From: Candidatus Woesearchaeota archaeon
GTDB taxonomy: Archaea > Nanobdellota > Nanobdellia > Woesearchaeales > ARS49
DNA length: 6,184 nt
Direction: 5' to 3'
Assembly (NCBI GenBank): GCA_016203265.1
Contig: JACQNB010000077.1
Location: 1 to 6,184, forward strand
Part shown: in pieces, positions 1-4,828 of the stretch
Position numbering within the stretch: position 1 is the stretch's first letter
Layout of the letters: every line of letters begins with the position of its first letter
Program-made: the position numbers and the translations under genes
The notes under the pieces: generated by a model
The model's input: only the letters and a program-made list of their open reading frames with translations
The model's database searches: none
Told to the model about the DNA's origin: nothing

Positions 1-132
1 ATCGAATGCATCGGCGGCAAGAAGGGCCGCGCCAAGGGAGACATCCCGGGCGTCAGATGGGCCGTCATCAAGGTCAATGACCAATCCTTGTGGGCGTTGC
101 TCGACGGAAAGATCGAGAAGGCGAGAAAATAA
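1..132 (+). CDS. rps12: Small ribosomal subunit protein uS12, C-terminal part (5' end outside window)
   Basis: The reading frame is open from the first base and ends at TAA 130-132, giving 43 residues of a protein whose start lies upstream. The stretch [14 protein letters not shown] followed by a basic tail ending EKARK is the characteristic C-terminus of archaeal/eukaryotic-type uS12, whose usual ending is GDIPGVRYKVVKVNGVSL plus a short basic tail. uS12 sits at the decoding centre of the 30S subunit and helps control accuracy. It is followed by rps7, the conserved str-operon order. Its last bases together with the following ATG at 134 recur almost exactly 100 bases downstream, just before rps7. 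The family assignment is secure, but only about the last third of the protein is visible. Confidence 0.95.
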   Translation: MECIGGKKGRAKGDIPGVRWAVIKVNDQSLWALLDGKIEKARK

Positions 133-136
133 AATG
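111..136 (+). repeat. Direct repeat, copy 1 (rps12 tail plus ATG)
   Basis: These 26 bases cover the last codons of rps12, its stop and the ATG at 134. They match bases 211-236 at 22 of 26 positions, counted by eye, at an offset of exactly 100 bases. The shared core is AAGGCGAGAAA, and in both copies TAA is followed by one base and then ATG. Confidence 0.75.
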
Positions 137-233
137 ATCACGAACACATCACATGATTTGCGGGATTGCAAATCCCGCGAGTCTGGGCGCCTCCAAATGG
201 CGAGTCATTTGATTGACAAGGCGAGAAAGTAAC
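133..233 (+). other. rps12-rps7 intercistronic spacer with a 32-codon open frame
   Basis: This 101-base spacer is unusually long and structured for two ribosomal genes that are often almost contiguous. It contains an open frame from ATG 134 to TAA 230-232 (32 residues, starting MITNTSHDL and ending IDKARK). That frame begins one base after the rps12 stop and ends one base before the rps7 ATG. Its last six residues copy the end of uS12 (IEKARK) with one change. The rest resembles nothing I recognise and a hairpin runs through it, so I do not call it a gene. It could be a coupled leader peptide or simply the debris of a local duplication. Confidence 0.5.
155..183 (+). promoter_or_regulatory. 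Stem-loop between rps12 and rps7
   Basis: GCGGGATT (160-167) and AATCCCGC (171-178) form a perfect 8-bp stem closed by the loop GCA. As RNA the stem extends to 13 bp through bases 155-159 and 179-183, with G-U wobbles. A second small hairpin, CAAATG/CATTTG (194-199 and 206-211), follows just before rps7. In E. coli, S7 represses translation by binding the S12-S7 spacer of the str mRNA. The position here is the same, but whether archaeal uS7 binds it is inference. No T-tract follows, so it does not look like a terminator. Confidence 0.55.
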
Positions 234-236
234 ATG
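211..236 (+). repeat. Direct repeat, copy 2 (junction before rps7)
   Basis: This is the second copy of the repeat, ending in the rps7 start codon. It reads IDKARK-stop in the frame that starts at 134. It may also supply the weak ribosome-binding signal of rps7, because AAGGCGAG lies just upstream of the ATG. Confidence 0.75.
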
Positions 237-857
237 GCAGCTGAAGCGATCCCGAACCGGAGTCACATTCTCGCGTTCAACAAGTGGTCCACCGACGGCA
301 TCGCCGTGGAAGACCTGGGACTGCAGCGCTACATCATCCTCAACCCGAGAATCGTTCCGAAGACGGGCGCGAGATACGCGGGCCATAACTTCCACAAGAG
401 CAAGATCTTCATCGTCGAACGTCTCATCAACAAGGTGATGAACCCCGGCTCGAAGTCAGGCAAGCACTGGCGCAGCTCCGGCCACCAGACGGGCATGAGC
501 GTGCAGGCGTATGACATCGTCAAGCGAACGCTCATGCTCATCGAGCAGAAGACGAAGGAGAACCCGATCAAGGTCTTTGTCAAGGCGCTCGAAAATGCAG
601 CTCCGCGGGAAGAGATCGTCACGATCGAATACGGCGGCGCGAGGTATCCGAAAGCGACCGAGTGTTCTCCTCAACGACGCATCGACATCGCGCTTCGCTA
701 CTTCACGCAGGGCGCGTATTCAAAATCATTCAATTCCAAGACGTCCATCGAGCAGGCGCTCGCGGAAGAGATCATTTCCGCTTTCAGATTGGACGCGAAG
801 TCGTTGGCCATCTCCAAGAAGTTGGAGATCGAGCGACAGGCGGATTCTAGCAGATAA
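234..857 (+). CDS. rps7: Small ribosomal subunit protein uS7
   Basis: This is a complete 207-residue archaeal-type uS7, which nucleates assembly of the 30S head and contacts tRNA at the E site. Recognisable family segments run in order: FNKW and LGLQRYIILNP near the N-terminus, IVERLINKVM, then KENPIKVFVKALENAAPREE, YGGARYPKA, SPQRRIDIALR and a basic C-terminal helix ending KKLEIERQADSSR. The region around residues 64-85 (PGSKSGKHWRSSGHQTG) looks slightly longer than in the homologues I recall. I chose the ATG at 234 over an upstream TTG at 213, because the TTG would add residues encoded by the duplicated rps12 tail and archaeal uS7 normally begins near here. The stop is followed at once by an unrelated gene fragment, not by the elongation-factor genes common in archaeal str operons. 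Confidence 0.96.
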   Translation: MAAEAIPNRSHILAFNKWSTDGIAVEDLGLQRYIILNPRIVPKTGARYAGHNFHKSKIFIVERLINKVMNPGSKSGKHWRSSGHQTGMSVQAYDIVKRTLMLIEQKTKENPIKVFVKALENAAPREEIVTIEYGGARYPKATECSPQRRIDIALRYFTQGAYSKSFNSKTSIEQALAEEIISAFRLDAKSLAISKKLEIERQADSSR

Positions 858-1135
858 AGCGTCTCTTCAAGATACATCGAGGATCTCTCTTCCGACTCGC
901 AGATACCGAATATAACGAGCAGCTCGTGCCGGGCATCGCGACCGAGGTCAAGGTGGCGCACAAGGTCGGATTCTGGAAGGACGACAAGCAGAACCATGAT
1001 TGCGGGATCGTGTACCTGCCGGAAAAGAACTACCTCATCTGCGTGATGAGCAGGAACACCGAGTTCGCGGACGCGAGCCGAGTGACGACGGACATTTCTC
1101 GCGCGGTCTACCAGTTCATGGCGCATGACCGGTAA
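851..1135 (+). pseudogene. C-terminal fragment of a class A beta-lactamase-like serine hydrolase (fragment 1)
   Basis: The frame is open from just after TAG 848-850 to TAA 1133-1135 and slightly overlaps the end of rps7. From about base 893 it reads like the C-terminal third of the beta-lactamase-like serine hydrolases of small archaea and CPR bacteria: EQLVPGIATEVKVAHKVG, then HDCGIVYLPEKNYLICVMS and a final helix ending ISRAVYQF. HKVG corresponds to the KTG box of class A enzymes. The SxxK nucleophile and SDN motifs, which lie in the missing N-terminal part, are absent, so it cannot be a working hydrolase. There is no ATG. GTG 926 would give 69 residues but has no convincing ribosome-binding site and cuts into the homologous region. 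I therefore read it as a truncated remnant. Its stop abuts the convergent SemiSWEET stop with no gap. Confidence 0.72.
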
Positions 1136-1390
1136 TCATCGGTCGAATGCGCGCTTCATTCCGCTCAGGAGCAGCAAAAAGAATCCCACCATGACATTCG
1201 TGGTCACGATGATGGGGTCCTGCAGGTGAAGCCCGTAGGCGACCCACAGCGCTGCGCCGAGCAGACCGACGCAGAGAAGCCCCCAGTTCAGGTCGTGGAG
1301 GCGTCGCGAACGCAAGGCGTGCCAGACCTGCGGAATCCATTGGATAGTCACGCAGATGGCCGCGAGGATGCCGATCGTTTCCCAGAGCAT
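1136..1390 (-). CDS. SemiSWEET sugar transporter (MtN3/saliva, PQ-loop family)
   Basis: This 84-residue protein has three hydrophobic helices, at about residues 4-25, 36-56 and 59-77, the size and topology of prokaryotic SemiSWEETs. Those proteins dimerise in the membrane and carry sugars down their gradient. Family hallmarks are the Pro-Gln of helix 1 (IPQVW, P20-Q21), the polar connector RSRRLHDL, a Trp-containing helix 2 (LWVAYGL, W49) and an Asn in helix 3 (TTNV, N65). The W and N are 16 residues apart, as expected for the pair lining the sugar pocket in characterised SemiSWEETs. I start it at the ATG complementary to 1388-1390 and not at 1537. The longer version adds 49 residues without membrane character that overlap the opposite-strand gene fragment, and a TATA box lies 26 bases before the chosen ATG. 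The substrate cannot be read from sequence. Confidence 0.9.
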   Translation of the reverse strand: MLWETIGILAAICVTIQWIPQVWHALRSRRLHDLNWGLLCVGLLGAALWVAYGLHLQDPIIVTTNVMVGFFLLLLSGMKRAFDR

Positions 1391-1410
1391 GGGAACAGCA
1401 TTGCGCGCTC

Positions 1411-1420
1411 GTTTTAAATA
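1411..1420 (-). promoter_or_regulatory. TATA box of the SemiSWEET gene (leaderless)
   Basis: Read on the minus strand the sequence is TATTTAAAAC, centred about 26 bases upstream of the SemiSWEET ATG. That is the archaeal box A distance, so transcription should begin at or next to the start codon. This fits the absence of a clear Shine-Dalgarno sequence. Confidence 0.6.
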
Positions 1421-1436
1421 GGTTGCGCCGGAACGC

Positions 1437-1443
1437 TTTAATA
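1437..1443 (+). promoter_or_regulatory. Possible TATA box for fragment 2
   Basis: TTTAATA lies with its centre about 27 bases before ATG 1467 on the plus strand, the spacing of a leaderless archaeal promoter. The motif is short and lies in a locally A/T-rich spot shared with the divergent SemiSWEET promoter. It is therefore only suggestive that fragment 2 is still transcribed. Confidence 0.35.
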
Positions 1444-1466
1444 GAGACACGTTTGATGATGGCGCG

Positions 1467-1676
1467 ATGGAGGGGGAACAAGTCGCGCACAAATTCGGCG
1501 TGAACACGCCCGTGGAGACGCTGTTGGACTGCGGCATCGCTTACGTTCCGGAAAAGCCCTATGCCATCTGCATCATGAGCCAAGGGGCGTCGTCATTGAA
1601 AGAGGCCAGCACGATGATGAAAGAGGTGTCTGAAGTCACCTATGAGTACTTTGCCGCGAAAACGGGCAAATCCTGA
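1467..1676 (+). pseudogene. C-terminal fragment of a class A beta-lactamase-like serine hydrolase (fragment 2)
   Basis: This 69-residue open frame (ATG 1467, TGA 1674-1676) is the same C-terminal domain piece as fragment 1: EQVAHKFG, DCGIAYVPEKPYAICIMS, then a helix ending VSEVTYEYF. From VAHK to the shared MS, 18 of 33 residues match fragment 1 without gaps, so the two are diverged relatives and not a recent duplication. HKFG is the KTG-box equivalent, and the nucleophile-bearing part is missing. The frame is open upstream only to TAG 1419, and FDDG just before the ATG may be a last trace of the lost domain. A TATA-like box sits 27 bases upstream and the frame is undamaged, so a short expressed protein is possible. 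I favour a remnant because known enzymes of this family need the missing half. Confidence 0.6.
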
Positions 1677-1691
1677 ATAAACACCGATAGC

Positions 1692-1699
1692 TTTATATA
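1692..1699 (+). promoter_or_regulatory. TATA box of the S-layer-like gene
   Basis: TTTATATA is a consensus archaeal box A, the best in the window. It predicts a transcription start near 1722-1723 and hence a 5' leader of about 33 bases before ATG 1755. That makes it the one clearly leadered gene here. Confidence 0.8.
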
Positions 1700-1726
1700 C
1701 TCAATTTTACTCCTCTCGAATAACAA

Positions 1727-1746
1727 CACTATCTCATAGTGGGGGT
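1727..1746 (+). promoter_or_regulatory. 5' UTR hairpin and Shine-Dalgarno of the S-layer-like gene
   Basis: CACTAT (1727-1732) and ATAGTG (1736-1741) form a perfect 6-bp stem with loop CTC, about five bases from the predicted RNA 5' end. The stem runs straight into GGGGGT (1741-1746), a good match to the anti-Shine-Dalgarno end of archaeal 16S rRNA, eight bases before ATG 1755. A 5'-terminal hairpin like this commonly protects an abundant mRNA, which would suit a major surface protein. That role is inference. Confidence 0.6.
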
Positions 1747-1754
1747 ACCATACC

Positions 1755-3116
1755 ATGAAGAAACTGACACTGGCAATGCTCTTGATTGCGGCCATCGCGC
1801 TCGTCGCGAACGCAGTCAGCGCAGACCTTACTGTCTCGGGCGCAACGCTCGGCGACTCGAACGCGGAACCGGGCACGAACGCCTCGACCTCGTTCACGTT
1901 GACGAACACGGGCACCACGACCATCACCGGCATCTCGCTGTCGAGCACGGCATCGAGCGCCTATAGCATCGGATTTTCGGGAGCGCCGAGCACCTTGGCC
2001 GCGGGAGGTTCGGCAACGGTCACCGTGAACGGCGTCCTTGCGAAGAGCCACGACGCGGTCACCAGCGCATTGAAGGCTGAAGCCATCTCGGTGGGAAGCA
2101 TTGTCGCCTCGGGCAGCAACGGCACCACCCTTTCAGGCTCGGGCGACCTCAAAGTGCAGGTCGCGAACCAGCTCGAGATCAAGAAGGTCTACATCACCGT
2201 CAACGGCGACGACGAACACTCGCTTGACGACGGCGACGACCTCAATGACCTGAAGCCGGGCGACACGCTCGACATCCGCGTCGTTGTCGAGAACAACTAC
2301 GACGAAGACGATGACGACATCAGCATCGAGGACGTCATTGTTCGCGCAGAAATCAGTGATTCCGACTTCGACCTCGATGAGGACGACGAAATCTCGGACA
2401 TCAGCGCGGACGACGAGGACTCGGTCACGTTCAACGACGTCGAGGTCGACGACGAGGCATCGGGCAAGTACACGCTCGAAATCACGGTCGAGGGCCGCGG
2501 CGAGTCCCCGTTCAGCGGACGCCACGGACAGAAGATTGAGATCGACCTTGACGTCGAGCGCGAAAGCCACGAGATCATCATCCGAAGCGCATCCTTGAGC
2601 CCGTCACGCTTGGCGTGCGACAAGAACAGCTTCGACGCGAAGCTGAAGGTCTTCAACTCGGGCAAGAACGACGAGGACGAAGTCGCGATTGAAATCGCAG
2701 TACCGAGCCTTGGCGTTACAGTCCTGAAGGAAGACATCTCGCTTGACGAGAACGACGAAAGCTCGCGCACCATTCCGGTGCTCTTGCCTGCGAAGGTCGC
2801 TCCGGGAACGTACACGGTCGAACTGACCACGTTCTGGAACAACGACATCGAGTCGGACAAGGAAACGTTGAGCCTGATTGTTGACCCGTGCGCCGCACCG
2901 GTTACGACTGCTCCGACTGCTCCTGTCGTGACGACGCCTCCGACAACTGCCCCGACTACAACGGGCGCAGTGACGGCCACGACCAGCACCCGCGCGAGAA
3001 GCACGGACAGCTTCCTTGACAGCCCGGCAGGCCTCGCGACGCTCGGCGTCGGCATCCTGGCAGCCATCGTCATCATCATCGTCTTGATCGCGATGATGGT
3101 GAAGAAGGACAAGTAA
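1755..3116 (+). CDS. Putative S-layer protein, acidic, signal peptide and C-terminal membrane anchor
   Basis: This 453-residue secreted protein begins with a signal peptide (MKK, hydrophobic core, cleavage after VSA at residue 23). Next comes a Ser/Thr/Gly-rich beta-sandwich-like domain (residues about 24-135), with SFTLTNTGTTTITGI as in archaeal surface domains. The middle (about 138-280), from LEIKKVYITVNGDD through DLKPGDTLDIRVVVENNYD, is extremely rich in Asp and Glu. A further Ig-like domain (about 280-378) is framed by two cysteines, C288 and C379, which may pair. A Pro/Thr-rich linker (about 380-415) is probably an O-glycosylated stalk. One membrane helix (about 429-448) and the tail KKDK finish the protein. 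The middle and third domains match my memory of proteins annotated as putative S-layer protein in Woesearchaeota and Pacearchaeota. Strong promoter, Shine-Dalgarno and terminator suggest high expression. The acidic runs could bind divalent cations, which is inference. Confidence 0.85.
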   Translation: MKKLTLAMLLIAAIALVANAVSADLTVSGATLGDSNAEPGTNASTSFTLTNTGTTTITGISLSSTASSAYSIGFSGAPSTLAAGGSATVTVNGVLAKSHDAVTSALKAEAISVGSIVASGSNGTTLSGSGDLKVQVANQLEIKKVYITVNGDDEHSLDDGDDLNDLKPGDTLDIRVVVENNYDEDDDDISIEDVIVRAEISDSDFDLDEDDEISDISADDEDSVTFNDVEVDDEASGKYTLEITVEGRGESPFSGRHGQKIEIDLDVERESHEIIIRSASLSPSRLACDKNSFDAKLKVFNSGKNDEDEVAIEIAVPSLGVTVLKEDISLDENDESSRTIPVLLPAKVAPGTYTVELTTFWNNDIESDKETLSLIVDPCAAPVTTAPTAPVVTTPPTTAPTTTGAVTATTSTRARSTDSFLDSPAGLATLGVGILAAIVIIIVLIAMMVKKDK

Positions 3117-3117
3117 A

Positions 3118-3144
3118 TTCTTCTTTTTTCTTTTTTTAGTTTTC
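3118..3144 (+). terminator. T-rich archaeal terminator after the S-layer-like gene
   Basis: Runs of six and seven T (3124-3129 and 3131-3137) begin eight bases after the stop codon and have no hairpin. Oligo-T alone terminates archaeal RNA polymerase. Confidence 0.75.
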
Positions 3145-3168
3145 ATTCAACTTGACGGTAATACCTCC

Positions 3169-3483
3169 ATGACAAACGCGGAAAGGATGCAGAGCAAGAT
3201 AGAAGATTTGGTGAACGCGCATTTTCCGAACCCGATTCGCGTCAGACTTGAGTTCACGCGCGATGCCGCATTGTGGACCGGTTATGAGGATAAGATAGGC
3301 TCCTGCCACCAAGTCCCCGAAGGTCAGCCCATACGGACGCCTCCGAAGTTCTGGAAAGGATACCTCCTCACGGCGCGGCACTGGGAACCGAGTTTCGGAT
3401 TCGAAACCGAGGACGGCAAGATGGGCGTCTACTATTCCTGCATCACGGACGTCAAGGAAATTCTCAACGGAAAAAAGAAATAA
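3169..3483 (+). CDS. Hypothetical protein, 104 residues
   Basis: I do not recognise this protein. It is soluble, without signal peptide or membrane helix. It has a helical, charged N-terminus (ERMQSKIEDLVNAHF), then a region rich in aromatic residues and proline (ALWTGYEDKIGSCHQVPEGQ, PPKFWKGYLLTARHWEPSF). It ends GFETEDGKMGVYYSCITDVKEIL plus a Lys tail, which has the look of a small beta domain. Two cysteines are present, too few for a zinc site on their own. GC-rich coding in step with the neighbours and T-tracts on both sides support a real single-gene unit. ATG 3169 has no Shine-Dalgarno, and the bases before it (ACCTCC) resemble the anti-Shine-Dalgarno instead. The gene may be leaderless, though the box A candidate in the T-rich stretch about 27 bases upstream is poor. 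ATG 3187 is an alternative start. Confidence 0.65.
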   Translation: MTNAERMQSKIEDLVNAHFPNPIRVRLEFTRDAALWTGYEDKIGSCHQVPEGQPIRTPPKFWKGYLLTARHWEPSFGFETEDGKMGVYYSCITDVKEILNGKKK

Positions 3484-3486
3484 TAG

Positions 3487-3498
3487 TGTTTTTCTTTA
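3487..3498 (+). terminator. T-rich terminator after the 104-residue gene
   Basis: Five T, one C and three T begin within six bases of the stop codon. This fits an archaeal oligo-T terminator, though it is weaker than the one at 3118-3144. Confidence 0.5.
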
Positions 3499-3518
3499 TG
3501 AATGCAGGCCATCAGCCG

Positions 3519-3542
3519 CCGGAAACTTTCCGGGCTCTTTTT
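3519..3542 (+). terminator. Hairpin 1 with T-tract
   Basis: Bases 3519-3533 are a perfect odd palindrome, CCGGAAA-C-TTTCCGG, followed four bases later by five T (3538-3542). The shape is that of a hairpin-plus-T terminator. The T-run joined to AAA (3538-3545) is also a possible TATA box for transcription starting near 3568. Confidence 0.5.
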
Positions 3543-3559
3543 AAACGGTTCCGTGGTTC

Positions 3560-3591
3560 TTCCGGCAGCGCCGGAAACCTTCCGGTTTTTT
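3560..3591 (+). promoter_or_regulatory. Mutually exclusive hairpins ending in six T (attenuator-like)
   Basis: The central arm GCCGGAA (3570-3576) can pair with TTCCGGC (3560-3566, loop AGC, 7 bp). Its CCGGAA (3571-3576) can instead pair with TTCCGG (3580-3585, loop ACC, 6 bp), which runs directly into six T (3586-3591). The second fold has terminator shape and the first would prevent it. It lies 41 bases before the lamin-tail gene's ATG. The geometry is directly visible, but a regulatory role is inference and would be unusual in archaea. Confidence 0.45.
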
Positions 3592-3631
3592 GTGCGAAAG
3601 ACACCTAAAAAGCGGACGCTTCTTTGCATAC

Positions 3632-4828
3632 ATGGACAAATGCATCGTTTTCATCCTCATCCTCCTCGCCGGTATGCCTGCAACCGCAGGACACCTGGTC
3701 ATCGAGGAGGTGCTGTACGACCCTGCAACTGAATCGGGCGGTGAGGCCGTCTTGCTGCGCAATCCGGACAACGTGTCCGTGGACCTCTCGGGATGGACGC
3801 TGATGACCGAGACTTCTGCGGCTGACGCCACCTTGCCGCCCGGTTCCTTTCTTCCTGCGTTCGGGACGTTCTTGATTGCCGATGCGGGCTGGGAACTGCT
3901 CAAAGGGGACTTGCCGTCGGCAGACCACGAGGAAAGCCTCACTTTGACGAACACGAATGCGGGCGTCGCGCTCAAGGATGCATCAGGCACGATTGTTGAT
4001 GCCGTTGGTTGGGGAAATGCTGCCGACATCAAGGACGGCCTGTTCGAGGGCGCGCCGCACAACGGCACGACGGAAGGGTTGAGTCTGCGAAGAACTCAAG
4101 ACACGGATGACAATCTCGCCGACTTCATCGCGGCAGAACCGTCGTTTGTGGTGGTGACGGACGGCATCGAGGTTCCGATTGAACTGACGTTGGACGGCGG
4201 GCTCGGCATGACCGTCTTTGCGCCTGCTTCATTCACGTCAATTCCAGGAGAGCTCGGCAACCTCACCATCCGCATCAACACCACCACGCCTGCATTTGTG
4301 CTGGTGGAAGGGTTCAACCAGACCATTGACGCAAGCACGAGCGACGGACTCCAGCACGCGGCAACCATCGCGATTCCGTACTGGCAACCGCCGGGAGACT
4401 ACAGCGTGCACATCAGTTCAGGCAATCAGACGCTGAACCGAAGCATCACGATTCTGCCGGTGACGTCCATCGGCATCGACGCTCTGGCGTTGTTTGCATC
4501 ATTGACTCCCGGCGGCGTGCACAGCATCACCGGTGACACGGACATGACGACGCCGGACAGGCCGACGCTCATCAACAACGGCAATACGTTCGCGGACGTC
4601 ATCATCACCGCGACAACGCCCGCGCAAGGAAGCCTCACGTTCGCGCTCTCGAACATCAAGTATGGACTGGGAACATTCAACGCAACGGTGCTCAAGGCAA
4701 CGCAAATCAAGCACGTGCGTCTTGCGCCGCGCGAGACACTGCCCTTGAGCCTCTGGATTGCGGTGCCGATGCTGGACACGGGAAGGTATGAGGGCATGTT
4801 GACAATCGCAGGGAAGGAATCGAAATGA
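3632..4828 (+). CDS. Secreted lamin-tail-domain (LTD) protein
   Basis: This 398-residue protein has an N-terminal signal peptide (MDKCIVFILILLAGMPATA, cleavage near residue 19). A lamin tail domain follows at about residues 21-135: HLVIEEVLYDPATESGGEAVLL, VDLSGWTL, LPPGSFLPAFGTFLIAD, LTNTNAGVALKDASGTIVDAVGWGN. LTD is an Ig-like fold found in secreted prokaryotic proteins and nuclear lamins. The rest looks like two or three beta-rich domains. Eight Asn-X-Ser/Thr sequons (NVS, NGT, NLT, NTT, NQT twice, NRS, NAT) suggest heavy N-glycosylation. No C-terminal anchor is visible, so it may be released or held by other surface proteins. I chose ATG 3632 over TTG 3590, because the longer form adds 14 charged residues before the signal peptide and starts inside a T-tract. 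The stop overlaps ATG 4825 of the next gene (ATGA). Its exact role is unknown. Confidence 0.8.
   Translation: MDKCIVFILILLAGMPATAGHLVIEEVLYDPATESGGEAVLLRNPDNVSVDLSGWTLMTETSAADATLPPGSFLPAFGTFLIADAGWELLKGDLPSADHEESLTLTNTNAGVALKDASGTIVDAVGWGNAADIKDGLFEGAPHNGTTEGLSLRRTQDTDDNLADFIAAEPSFVVVTDGIEVPIELTLDGGLGMTVFAPASFTSIPGELGNLTIRINTTTPAFVLVEGFNQTIDASTSDGLQHAATIAIPYWQPPGDYSVHISSGNQTLNRSITILPVTSIGIDALALFASLTPGGVHSITGDTDMTTPDRPTLINNGNTFADVIITATTPAQGSLTFALSNIKYGLGTFNATVLKATQIKHVRLAPRETLPLSLWIAVPMLDTGRYEGMLTIAGKESK

Noticed and set aside
926..1135. Intact 69-residue gene from GTG 926
   Set aside because: Homology to the serine hydrolase family continues upstream of the GTG, and no ribosome-binding site or well-placed TATA box is evident. 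A remnant is the simpler reading.
1136..1537. Longer 133-residue version of the SemiSWEET protein
   Set aside because: The extra 49 residues overlap the opposite-strand fragment, lack membrane character, and would put the TATA box inside the gene. ATG at 1388-1390 fits the family length.
2297..3112. 271-codon open frame on the minus strand opposite the S-layer-like gene
   Set aside because: Long Ser runs are the reverse reading of Asp codons (GAC/GAT gives GTC/ATC, with shifted frames giving TCG/TCA). The plus-strand gene has signal peptide, anchor, promoter and terminator.
3590..3631. TTG 3590 as start of the lamin-tail protein
   Set aside because: It would start inside the T-tract and place charged residues before the signal peptide. 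ATG 3632 gives a standard signal sequence.
3541..4068. 175-codon open frame on the minus strand opposite the lamin-tail gene
   Set aside because: It has no recognisable motif, begins opposite the LTD domain coding sequence and ends in the hairpin region. It is a shadow.
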